A model generated the notes under the pieces. It searched no databases. It worked only from the letters and a program-made list of their open reading frames with translations, and was not told the origin of the DNA. This document shows positions 26,371-34,195 of a stretch of DNA of 64,000 bases, one piece after another. The number at the start of each line of letters is the position of its first letter. Within the stretch, counting starts at the first letter, position 1. Source of the stretch: Alphaproteobacteria bacterium (GTDB lineage Bacteria > Pseudomonadota > Gammaproteobacteria > Burkholderiales > Burkholderiaceae_C); the NCBI GenBank assembly GCA_030054175.1, contig JASGCM010000011.1, positions 1 through 64,000 of the forward strand, written 5' to 3'. The position numbers were made by a program, and so were the translations under genes.

Positions 26371-27216
26371 TCATTCGTCCGGGGTGGACTGTGCGCGCAA
26401 GCCCCGCACCAGCGCCATGGTCGCTGCGCTTTGGTTCATGGTGTAGAAGTGCAGGCCCGGCACGCCGGCACAAATCAGCTGATCGCAAAGGTCGGTCACC
26501 ACCTCCAGCCCAAAGGCTTTGATGGAGGCCACATCGTCGCCATACGCCACCAGGCGTTGGCGGATCCAACGCGGAATTTCGGCGCCACAGGCATCGGAAA
26601 AACGCAGCAATTGCGAAGAACTGGTGATGGGCATGATGCCCGGCACGATGGGCACATGCACCCCCAACTTGTCGGCATCGTCGACGAATCGGAAATAAGC
26701 GTCGCTGTTGTAGAAATACTGGGTGATGGCCGAGTCCGCCCCGGCCTTGACCTTGGTCGCGAACGCCTGCAAATCGGCGGCAGGCGATTTTGCTTGTGGA
26801 TGGACCTCTGGATATGCGGCCACCTCGATGTGAAAGGTGTTGCCTGTTTCGGCACGGATGAAAGCCACCAAATCGCTGGCGTACTGAAAAGCGCCGCCCA
26901 TGCCATAGCCACTGGGCATGTCACCACGCAAGGCCACCAGTCGCTTGACGCCCATGGCCCGCAATTGGCTCAATTGCTCACGCACACCTTCGCGGGTGGC
27001 ACCAATGCAAGAATAGTGCAGCGCCGCTTCCTGGCCCTCGGCCAGTATTTCTTTCACGGTGGCCATGGTGCCCTCTTGGGTCGATCCACCCGCGCCATAC
27101 GTCACCGAACAGAACTCGGGCTTCAAGTCATACAACTGCGCGCGAGCTTGACGCAACTTCAATGTCCCTTCCGGGGTCTTGGGCGGAAAAAATTCAAAAC
27201 TCAACGGTGTATTCAT
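26371..27216 (-). CDS. metF: 5,10-methylenetetrahydrofolate reductase
   Basis: FAD enzyme reducing methylene-THF to methyl-THF for methionine synthesis. It starts MNTPLSFEFFPPKTPEGTLKL and shows VTYGAGGSTQEGT, LRGDMPSGYGMGG and the GIMPITSSSQLLRF loop. 281 residues. Third gene of the ahcY-tlyA-metF unit, so it probably responds to the SAH riboswitch at 29494. Its end converges on paaE with 23 bases between. Confidence 0.97.
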   Translation of the reverse strand: MNTPLSFEFFPPKTPEGTLKLRQARAQLYDLKPEFCSVTYGAGGSTQEGTMATVKEILAEGQEAALHYSCIGATREGVREQLSQLRAMGVKRLVALRGDMPSGYGMGGAFQYASDLVAFIRAETGNTFHIEVAAYPEVHPQAKSPAADLQAFATKVKAGADSAITQYFYNSDAYFRFVDDADKLGVHVPIVPGIMPITSSSQLLRFSDACGAEIPRWIRQRLVAYGDDVASIKAFGLEVVTDLCDQLICAGVPGLHFYTMNQSAATMALVRGLRAQSTPDE

Positions 27217-27300
27217 GTCTCATTCTCTTGTCTGTTCGGGTCGGCTGGCAGTCATGAAAAACTCTCGGTTGCCATCACCGCCCTCTATGGGGCTGTCCAT

Positions 27301-27993
27301 CTAGGCCAAGGGGCTCAGCCCCAGGGGCTGACACGCTTGCTCCATGCGCTGACGCACCAGCGAATACAGGGCCGGGTCTTTCACCACCCCACCCTTACCC
27401 AGCTGGCCGGCTTGCAATTCAAACTGCGGCTTGACCAACATCAGCAAGCGACCACCGGGCTTGATTTGCCCGACCAAAGCGGGCAACACCAGGGTGAGCG
27501 AGATGAAGGATACATCGCCCACCACCACATCAAACCCCAGCCCGCCCAACCGCTCATCGAGCGGCTGCAAATCGCGGGCATTGACTCCCTCGATGCAGGT
27601 CACCAGACCATTGTCACGCAAGCGCGAGTGCAACTGATCATGGCCGACATCGATGCCCACCACATGGGCGGCCCCGGCATGCAACAAAGCGTCTGTGAAA
27701 CCGCCGGTGCTTTGGCCCACATCGAGACAACGCCAGCCCGATACATCAATGTCGAAATGCGCCAATGCGCCTTCCAGCTTCAAGCCACCACGCGACACAT
27801 ACCGGGCCTCGGCGTCATCGACAAGTTGCAGGTCGGCATGCGCAGGCAATTCCTCGCCATTCTTGCGCACCGACTGAAAACCAGTCACGCCCACTCGCCA
27901 TTTCACGCCCGACGGAATCAGGCGCTGGGCCTGAGAGCGCGAGGCCGCCAAGCCCCGTTCGACCAGCAACTGATCGGGCCCGCATCGCGCCAT
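27301..27993 (-). CDS. tlyA: TlyA family rRNA methyltransferase / hemolysin-like, C-terminus cut by an in-frame TAG
   Basis: An S4 RNA-binding domain (DQLLVERGLAASRSQAQRLI) is followed by an FtsJ-like methyltransferase domain with SAM motif CLDVGQSTGGFTDALLHAGA, VGDVSFISLTLVLPAL and LVKPQFE. Family members 2'-O-methylate rRNA. The frame stops at TAG (27301-27303), yet the bases after it continue in the same frame as MDSPIEGGDGNREFF and on to TGA at 27220-27222. That phrase is the conserved end of TlyA. A Trp codon at the TAG position would restore a 257-residue protein, so this is a one-base nonsense change, a sequencing error, or readthrough. Start ATG at 27993 overlaps the ahcY stop by one base. 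Confidence 0.88.
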   Translation of the reverse strand: MARCGPDQLLVERGLAASRSQAQRLIPSGVKWRVGVTGFQSVRKNGEELPAHADLQLVDDAEARYVSRGGLKLEGALAHFDIDVSGWRCLDVGQSTGGFTDALLHAGAAHVVGIDVGHDQLHSRLRDNGLVTCIEGVNARDLQPLDERLGGLGFDVVVGDVSFISLTLVLPALVGQIKPGGRLLMLVKPQFELQAGQLGKGGVVKDPALYSLVRQRMEQACQPLGLSPLA

Positions 27994-29426
27994 CAATAGC
28001 GGTAGCTGTCGGGTTTGTACGGACCTTGCTTGGGCACGCCGATGTAGTCGGCCTGGGCATCGCTCAGCTCGGTCAGCTTAGCGCCCACCTTCTTCAGGTG
28101 CAAGCGCGCAACTTTTTCATCCAAATGCTTGGGCAGCACATAGACCTGGCCGATGTCATAACTCTCAGGGTGGCTGAACAGTTCGATCTGGGCGATGGTC
28201 TGGTTGGCAAAACTCGAGCTCATCACGAAGCTGGGGTGGCCAGTGGCGCAGCCCAGGTTGACCAGTCGGCCTTTGGCCAACAAGATGATGCGCTTGCCGT
28301 CGGGAAAGATGATGTGATCGACCTGGGGCTTGATCTCTTCCCAAGTGTACTTCTCCACCGATGCGATGTCGATCTCGTTGTCAAAGTGACCGATGTTGCA
28401 GACGATGGCCTGGTCCTTCATCTTCAGCATGTGCTCATGGGTGATCACGTGCTTATTGCCGGTGGCAGTGACGAAGATGTCGGCTTGGGCACACACATCG
28501 TCCATGGTCACCACGCGATAGCCTTCCATTGCAGCTTGCAGGGCATTGATCGGATCGATCTCGGTCACCCACACTTGGGCCGACAGGGCGCGCAGGGCTT
28601 GGGCACTGCCCTTGCCCACATCACCGTAGCCGCACACCACGGCCACCTTGCCGGCGATCATCACGTCGGTGGCACGCTTGATGCCGTCGACCAGCGACTC
28701 ACGGCAGCCATACAGGTTGTCAAACTTGCTCTTGGTCACCGAATCGTTCACGTTGATGGCGCGGAACATCAGGGTGCCTTTGGCCGACATTTCCTTCAGG
28801 CGGTGCACCCCGGTGGTGGTTTCTTCGGTCACGCCGATGATTTGGGCACTCTTGAGGCTGTACCAGGTGGGGTCTTGGGCCAGTTTGGCCTTGATGGCGT
28901 TGAACAAACAGATCTCTTCTTCGCTGCCGGGGTGGCTCAGCACCGACAGGTCGCGCTCGGCGCGCTGGCCCAAATGCATCAGCAGCGTGGCATCGCCGCC
29001 ATCGTCCAGGATCATGTTGGGGCCTTCGCCCGATGTACCAGCCTCACCGAATTCAAAAATGCGATGGGTGTAGTCCCAGTATTGCTCCAGATTCTCGCCC
29101 TTGATGGCAAACACCGGTGTGCCACGCGCCGCGATGGCGGCGGCGGCATGGTCTTGGGTTGAGAAGATATTGCAGGAAGCCCAGCGCACTTGAGCGCCCA
29201 GGGCTTGCAGAGTTTCAATCAGCACAGCCGTCTGAATGGTCATGTGCAGCGAACCGGTGATGCGAGCGCCCTTCAAGGGTTGTTTGGCCGCGTATTCTTC
29301 GCGGATGGCCATCAAACCAGGCATTTCGGTCTCGGCAATCGCGATTTCCTTGCGACCCCAATCGGCCAGGCCGATGTCGGCGATCACGCAGTCGGTGGGT
29401 AAAACGTTTTTCAGTGGTGCGTTCAT
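27993..29426 (-). CDS. ahcY: Adenosylhomocysteinase
   Basis: Splits S-adenosylhomocysteine, the product inhibitor of methyltransferases, into adenosine and homocysteine. The NAD-binding motif is [20 protein letters not shown]; also seen are [16 protein letters not shown], the substrate site EEKTTGVHRL-like [10 protein letters not shown], and the C-terminal KPDSYRY end. 477 residues from ATG 29424-29426. An SAH riboswitch lies in its leader, so high SAH should raise expression of this gene and of tlyA and metF behind it. Confidence 0.98.
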   Translation of the reverse strand: MNAPLKNVLPTDCVIADIGLADWGRKEIAIAETEMPGLMAIREEYAAKQPLKGARITGSLHMTIQTAVLIETLQALGAQVRWASCNIFSTQDHAAAAIAARGTPVFAIKGENLEQYWDYTHRIFEFGEAGTSGEGPNMILDDGGDATLLMHLGQRAERDLSVLSHPGSEEEICLFNAIKAKLAQDPTWYSLKSAQIIGVTEETTTGVHRLKEMSAKGTLMFRAINVNDSVTKSKFDNLYGCRESLVDGIKRATDVMIAGKVAVVCGYGDVGKGSAQALRALSAQVWVTEIDPINALQAAMEGYRVVTMDDVCAQADIFVTATGNKHVITHEHMLKMKDQAIVCNIGHFDNEIDIASVEKYTWEEIKPQVDHIIFPDGKRIILLAKGRLVNLGCATGHPSFVMSSSFANQTIAQIELFSHPESYDIGQVYVLPKHLDEKVARLHLKKVGAKLTELSDAQADYIGVPKQGPYKPDSYRY

Positions 29427-29493
29427 GTGTGGCTCCTGTGAACAAACACTCCGGAACGCAATTGCACCGCAAGGCTCACCGCACTGCACAGAG

Positions 29494-29564
29494 TGGATGA
29501 GCGTCGTTCCTGTCAGATGGTCCGAGCCTCACGCATGAATTGCGCTGCAACGCTCCTCGGATGA
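29494..29564 (-). ncRNA. S-adenosylhomocysteine (SAH) riboswitch ahead of ahcY
   Basis: Read on the minus strand, the leader contains TCCGAGGAGCGTTGCAGCG, then GAGGCTCGGA, then AACGACGCTCATCC. CCGAG pairs with CTCGG, and GAGCG pairs with CGCTC farther downstream, the pseudoknotted layout of the SAH class, which switches on downstream genes when SAH binds. Upstream a TAAAAT box (minus strand, 29569-29574) would start transcription just at the riboswitch 5' end; a TTGACA at 29586-29591 is too close to it (11 bases) to be its -35. The ahcY start codon is about 70 bases downstream. Confidence 0.9.
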
Positions 29565-29643
29565 ATCCATTTTAGCGCAAAGTGATGTCAAGGCCCGCAA
29601 CGGGCGCCAGAACATCCCTGAAACAAGGGAATTAAAAAAATCA

Positions 29644-29672
29644 TTTCAAAATACCAAAATTATCAATATAAT
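29644..29672 (+). promoter_or_regulatory. Sigma-70 promoter for the sensor kinase gene
   Basis: Consensus TATAAT at 29667-29672, with a weak TTTCAA -35 (29644-29649) at 17 bases, set in an AT-rich stretch 30 bases ahead of the ATG at 29703. Confidence 0.55.
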
Positions 29673-29702
29673 CCCGTCATTGATTCTCTGGCATCACAAA
29701 TC

Positions 29703-30116
29703 ATGCCCTTTGAGTTCTACTCCAATCTACAACGTCGCATCCGTGCGTACTTGCCCCGTCACATGCAGACGGTGGGTGACTTCCACTTTTACTGCTTCAT
29801 CAGCTCAAGCCTGTTTTTCCTGACCATCTTGAGTCCATGGATGGGCTGGCTGGGCTTGACACCCGTCTCCTGGGCCACTGGCTTGGGGGCGGCGGCGTGT
29901 GGACTGTTGGGGTATCTGAGGCTGCGTGGCCTGGCCTTGACTGCGGCCAGCCAGTGGTACCAAGCCACCCTGATCGTCATGATTTTGTTCAGTGCCTGGC
30001 AAATGGGCGGCCTGGCCTCTGCGGCCATGGTTTGGCTGGGCATCGTCCCACTGTTGCCTTGGTTCACCATGAGCCGAAGATGGACTTTCGCCTGGCTGAT
30101 GCTGGCGTTCAATTGA
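29703..30116 (+). CDS. Membrane N-terminal part of a hybrid sensor kinase (frame ends early)
   Basis: 137 residues with about five hydrophobic helices (SSLFFLTILSPWMGWLGL, WATGLGAAACGLLGYL, ATLIVMILFSAWQMGGL, AAMVWLGIVPLLPWF, TFAWLMLAF). It looks like the sensory membrane region of a histidine kinase. The frame stops at TGA 30114-30116. Kinase sequence begins at that very point in another frame (QLSEANAKLMEANRHKDQF), so this and the next entry appear to be two pieces of one gene separated by a frame change, perhaps with a deletion of a further helix or linker. A consensus -10 box lies upstream. Confidence 0.7.
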   Translation: MPFEFYSNLQRRIRAYLPRHMQTVGDFHFYCFISSSLFFLTILSPWMGWLGLTPVSWATGLGAAACGLLGYLRLRGLALTAASQWYQATLIVMILFSAWQMGGLASAAMVWLGIVPLLPWFTMSRRWTFAWLMLAFN

Positions 30117-31318
30117 GCGAGGCCAACGCCAAGCTGATGGAGGCCAATCGGCACAAAGACCAGTTTTTGGCCATGGTCAGCCATGCCATGCGCACGCCGC
30201 TCAATGGCGTCAAAGGCTACTTGGGTTTGTTGGCCGACCGCCCCGAACTCAGCCCGGAGACAAAAGAAGAAGTGTCGGGTGCGCAAAACGCGGCTTCTCA
30301 TTTGCTGACCGTCATCAACGATTTTCTCGATCTGTCGCAGATCAGTCAGGGGCGGTTCTCACTCAGCCCGCAGGCCATCGACTTGCATCACACGGTGCGG
30401 CAGATTTGCCGCACACTCGAAAGCCATGCCCGCAGCATGGATCTGTCTTATCTCTTGTGCATCGATGACGATGTGCCCAACTGGGTACGCGTCGACCCCG
30501 ACCGACTGGCCCAGATCCTGATCAATCTGTTGGGTAACGCGATCAAATTCACCGCCCAAGGCGAAGTGTCCTTGCGTGTCAGCGCAGATCATGCGAATGC
30601 GCGTCAGGCCCAGTTGCGGTTTACCGTGACCGACAGCGGCGCGGGCATCGCAGCCGATCAGATCGAACGCATCTTCGAGCCCTTTTATCAAGCTCAAGGC
30701 CCTCGATTCAATGACGAAAACATGCACGGCAATGGCTTGGGGCTGGCGATCTCGCGTGGTCTGGCTCAGGCCATGGGCGGGGATTTGCAAGCACAAAGCC
30801 AACCAGGCGCCGGGTCTTGTTTCACGCTGACCGTGACCCTGCCTTTGGCCCAGCCTCCCTTGGCCAAAGCGGCCACCAACGGTCAAGCCGTGCTGGACAT
30901 CGATACACACCCCTATCGCATCTTGCTGGTCGACGACCAATCTGTAAACCGAGCTGTGCTGGAAGCCACTTTGCGCAAAGCCTTGCCGCAATCGGTGCTC
31001 GAGCAAGCCGATGGCGGGATCAGCGCCATTGAATTGCTGCACGATCATGACTACGACTTGGTGCTGATAGATCTGATCATGCCCGACCTCAGTGGCATCG
31101 AGGTGGTGCGCCGTGCGCGTCAATTCCTCCATCCCCTGCGCCGCGACGTGCCCTTCATCGCCTTGACCGCCAACGTGGCCCCCGAAGCTGTGCAAGAGTG
31201 CTTGGGCGTCGTCATGGCCGAAGTCTTGCCCAAACCCTTCAACCGTCAGGGTCTGTTGCACGCCATTCAGGCCCATGCGCGGCGCCCAGCAGCCAAGGAA
31301 GCTTCGGCCAGCGCCTAA
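30113..31318 (+). CDS. Hybrid histidine kinase, catalytic and receiver part (detached from its membrane domain)
   Basis: Signal-transduction kinase. In order: a coiled linker (SEANAKLMEANRHKDQF), H-box MVSHAMRTPLNG with the phospho-accepting His codon at 30182, N-box LINLLGNAIKFT, G1 DSGAGIAADQ, G2 GNGLGLAISRG, then a receiver domain with VLIDLIMPDLSGIEVV (phospho-acceptor Asp), IALTAN and LPKPF. The frame is open back to 29837, but those residues translate the membrane-domain DNA out of frame and are not real. A TTG at 30113 or ATG at 30137 could start a soluble product. No response regulator gene adjoins. Most likely a disrupted gene, or one split by a sequencing indel. Confidence 0.75.
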   Translation: MSEANAKLMEANRHKDQFLAMVSHAMRTPLNGVKGYLGLLADRPELSPETKEEVSGAQNAASHLLTVINDFLDLSQISQGRFSLSPQAIDLHHTVRQICRTLESHARSMDLSYLLCIDDDVPNWVRVDPDRLAQILINLLGNAIKFTAQGEVSLRVSADHANARQAQLRFTVTDSGAGIAADQIERIFEPFYQAQGPRFNDENMHGNGLGLAISRGLAQAMGGDLQAQSQPGAGSCFTLTVTLPLAQPPLAKAATNGQAVLDIDTHPYRILLVDDQSVNRAVLEATLRKALPQSVLEQADGGISAIELLHDHDYDLVLIDLIMPDLSGIEVVRRARQFLHPLRRDVPFIALTANVAPEAVQECLGVVMAEVLPKPFNRQGLLHAIQAHARRPAAKEASASA

Positions 31319-31378
31319 AATCGACCCTTAGGCGCAACGGCCACCCGCCGCTGCCGTTTGCATCATCAGGACCCTTTT

Positions 31379-33007
31379 GTGACCCACGCCCCCGAGACCC
31401 GGCGCCGCCGCACCTTTGCCATCATCTCCCACCCCGACGCCGGCAAAACCACGTTGACCGAAAAGCTGTTGCTGTTTTCAGGCGCCATCCAAATTGCTGG
31501 CTCGGTCAAGGCGCGCAAAGCCTCGCGGCATGCCACCAGCGACTGGATGGAGATCGAGAAGCAGCGCGGCATTTCGGTGGCCTCTTCAGTGATGCAAATG
31601 CAGTACCGAGATCACGTGGTCAATTTGTTGGACACCCCGGGACACAAAGACTTTTCTGAGGACACCTACCGGGTGCTCACTGCGGTGGATTCGGCGCTGA
31701 TGGTGATCGATGCAGCCAACGGCGTCGAATCACAAACGCGCCGGTTGATCGAAGTCTGCCGCCAGCGCAATACCCCGATCCTGACTTTCGTCAACAAAAT
31801 GGATCGCGAAGTCCGCGATCCATTGGATATTTTGGATGAGGTAGAGCGCGAATTGGGCATGCCCTGCGTGCCCATGACCTGGCCAGTCGGCCAAGGCAAG
31901 CGCTTTGGCGGCATCATCAATCTGCGCACACAAACCATGACAGTGTTCGAGTCGGGCAGCGAGCGCTTGCCGCACGACTTTGAAACCATCCCGCTGGTCG
32001 AAACCGAGCGGCTGCGCGAACGTTTTGGTCAGGAATTCGACGACGCGCTCGAGAGCATGGAACTGGCTACCGGCGCCTCGCCCACTTTTGACCATCAGGC
32101 TTTTTTGGAAGCGCGCCAAACGCCCGTGTTTTTCGGTTCGGGCGTGAACAACTTTGGTGTCATGGAAGTGCTCGATGCCTTGGTCGACTTGGCCCCTGCT
32201 CCGCGTCCACGTCTGAGCACGCTGGTGGTCAACCGCCAGACCGTAGAAAAGACCATACAACCCGAAGACCCGGGCTTCTCGGGCGTGGTGTTCAAGGTGC
32301 AAGCCAATATGGACGCCAATCACCGCGACCGCATCGCCTTCGTTCGCGTCGCTTCTGGCCAATACAAGCCGGGCATGAAGCTGAAGGTTCAACGCACTGC
32401 CAAAGAATTGCGCCCGACCTCGGTCGTGACCTTTTTATCGCAGCGCCGCGAGGCCGTCGACGAAGCCTATGCCGGCGACATCATCGGCTTCACCACCCAT
32501 GGCGGCGTGCAGTTGGGTGACACCATCACCGACGGGGCGTCGCTGCAATACACCGGCCTGCCTTTCTTCGCCCCCGAGCTCTTCATGACCGTGTTGCTCA
32601 ACAACCCCTTGCGCACCAAACAGTTACAACAAGGGCTTGAGCAACTGGGCGAAGAAGGCGCGATTCAGGTCTTTAAACCCGAAGCGGGCGGCGCCATGTT
32701 GTTGGGGGCCATCGGTCAGTTGCAGTTTGAAGTCGTGCAACACCGCCTGAAAACCGAATACGACTGTGATGTGCGGCTGGAAGGTTGCCAGTACACCGGC
32801 GCGCGCTGGATCACCGCAGACAGCCCGGCCGAGTTACGCGATTTTTGTAACGCCTACCCGCAACGCATGGCGCTGGACGCCGCTGGCACCTTGGCGTATC
32901 TGTGTACCTCGCCCTATGACGTGCGATTGGCGCAAGAACGTTTTCCCAAAATTCATTTCCACCCGCTGCGCGAGCATGCTGGACTGAGCTTGGGCAACGC
33001 CGGCTGA
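31379..33007 (+). CDS. prfC: Peptide chain release factor 3
   Basis: GTPase that recycles RF1/RF2 from ribosomes after termination. From the GTG at 31379, with AGGA 8 bases upstream, the protein begins THAPETRRRRTFAIISHPDAGKTT; the P-loop is at residues 18-25. G3 is DTPGHKDFSEDTYR and G4 NKMDRE. 542 residues, normal. A TTG at 31358 is an alternative start that adds seven residues. Followed directly by the methyltransferase gene. Confidence 0.96.
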   Translation: MTHAPETRRRRTFAIISHPDAGKTTLTEKLLLFSGAIQIAGSVKARKASRHATSDWMEIEKQRGISVASSVMQMQYRDHVVNLLDTPGHKDFSEDTYRVLTAVDSALMVIDAANGVESQTRRLIEVCRQRNTPILTFVNKMDREVRDPLDILDEVERELGMPCVPMTWPVGQGKRFGGIINLRTQTMTVFESGSERLPHDFETIPLVETERLRERFGQEFDDALESMELATGASPTFDHQAFLEARQTPVFFGSGVNNFGVMEVLDALVDLAPAPRPRLSTLVVNRQTVEKTIQPEDPGFSGVVFKVQANMDANHRDRIAFVRVASGQYKPGMKLKVQRTAKELRPTSVVTFLSQRREAVDEAYAGDIIGFTTHGGVQLGDTITDGASLQYTGLPFFAPELFMTVLLNNPLRTKQLQQGLEQLGEEGAIQVFKPEAGGAMLLGAIGQLQFEVVQHRLKTEYDCDVRLEGCQYTGARWITADSPAELRDFCNAYPQRMALDAAGTLAYLCTSPYDVRLAQERFPKIHFHPLREHAGLSLGNAG

Positions 33008-33013
33008 GTGCGC

Positions 33014-34186
33014 ATGTCCAACGACCACCACACCTGGCTGCATTGGTCTGAAAAAGACCAAGCCAAACAAGCGATCTGGCAATCCGACAACGGGGCAAGG
33101 CTGCCCACCCGGGTTCAGGTCTGCACCGAACTGGATGCGGCACAAGCGCACCGACTGGCCAGCGCAGGCACCGGGCTATTGTGGCGCGGGTCTTACCCGA
33201 GCGCCCGACAGTTGTTGCAGGGCATGTCGCAGCGATTGGACGAAGCCGTCCTGCGGCAACGCGCCCGCGACACCCACCCCGTCAGCGACCTGCCCACAGC
33301 TTTCGCACGCCACCGCCAGGCCCAAGGTCTGCGCGCCCGGGTGCTGGGTCAATTGCTGATCGAGGTCGATGGCCAATACCGCATCGGCCTATCGCGCGCG
33401 CCGCAAGTGCGCGACGCCTGCACCGAAGCCTGGGGGCCGCCGGAGGGACAAACACGTGTGGTCGCTCTGCGCGCCCTGCTTGGGCTGATCGGCGCGCACG
33501 AGTGGCGCAAGGCCGGTGTGCCCATCTCTGCACTAGGAAACGCCCGCATCCACCCCCACCATGGGGTGTTTTCTCCGGTGCGCGGCGAGTACTTGGACTT
33601 GATCGCACACGCTCCCCTGCCCGCCGCCCTAACCGATTGCCCCGTCGCCATCGATGTGGGCGTGGGCACCGGCGTGCTCAGCGCCGTCTTATTGCGGCGT
33701 GGAGTGCCACGTGTGCTGGCCACCGACTTATCGGAACGGGCCATCGCCTGCGCCGACGACAACCTGCAACGGCTCGGCCTGAGTGAGCGAGTTGAATTGA
33801 TCCACACCGACCTCTACCCGCCAGGTCAGGCGGCATTGGTGGTGTGCAACCCGCCGTGGCTGCCAGGCCAGCCCAGCTCGGCACTGGATCAGGCCATCTA
33901 CGACCCCGACAGCGCCATGCTGCGCGGGTTTCTGTACGGCTTGCGTGCCCACCTGTGCCCAGGTGGCGAGGGCTGGCTGGTGCTCTCTGATCTGGCCGAG
34001 CGACTGGGCCTGCGCACCCGCCGACATTTACAGGACTGGATCGGACAAGCCGGCTTGCGCGTGATCGAGCGCCACGACACCCGACCCCGTCACCCCAAGG
34101 CCAGCGACGCCAACGACCCTTTGCATGCCGCACGGGCGGCTGAGGTGACGTCGTTGTGGCGGTTGGGGGTCCAGGCGAACGTCTGA
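33014..34186 (+). CDS. Class I SAM-dependent methyltransferase (NPPW type)
   Basis: 390 residues. The C-terminal half is a Rossmann methyltransferase: SAM motif AIDVGVGTGVLSAVLL, LATDLSERAIACADDN and the catalytic-type motif VVCNPPWLPG, as in enzymes that methylate amide or exocyclic amino groups of nucleic acids or proteins. The N-terminal 180 residues are a separate domain without recognised motifs. The target is unknown; the family contains rRNA and release-factor methylases, and the prfC neighbourhood makes a translation-related substrate thinkable but unproven. Start ATG 33014, next to a GTG at 33008. Converges on uvrA with 9 bases between. Confidence 0.82.
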   Translation: MSNDHHTWLHWSEKDQAKQAIWQSDNGARLPTRVQVCTELDAAQAHRLASAGTGLLWRGSYPSARQLLQGMSQRLDEAVLRQRARDTHPVSDLPTAFARHRQAQGLRARVLGQLLIEVDGQYRIGLSRAPQVRDACTEAWGPPEGQTRVVALRALLGLIGAHEWRKAGVPISALGNARIHPHHGVFSPVRGEYLDLIAHAPLPAALTDCPVAIDVGVGTGVLSAVLLRRGVPRVLATDLSERAIACADDNLQRLGLSERVELIHTDLYPPGQAALVVCNPPWLPGQPSSALDQAIYDPDSAMLRGFLYGLRAHLCPGGEGWLVLSDLAERLGLRTRRHLQDWIGQAGLRVIERHDTRPRHPKASDANDPLHAARAAEVTSLWRLGVQANV

Positions 34187-34195
34187 ACCTGCCCA

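Noticed and set aside
29563-29591. TTGACA at 29586-29591 with a -10 at 17 bases (GGATTC) as the ahcY promoter
   Set aside because: The -10 would be poor and transcription would start inside the riboswitch stem. TAAAAT at 29569-29574 fits the riboswitch boundary better, though it lacks a good -35.
29837-30112. N-terminal 92 codons ahead of the kinase in its own frame
   Set aside because: They translate the same DNA that encodes the membrane helices in the other frame and are Gly/His-rich without structure.
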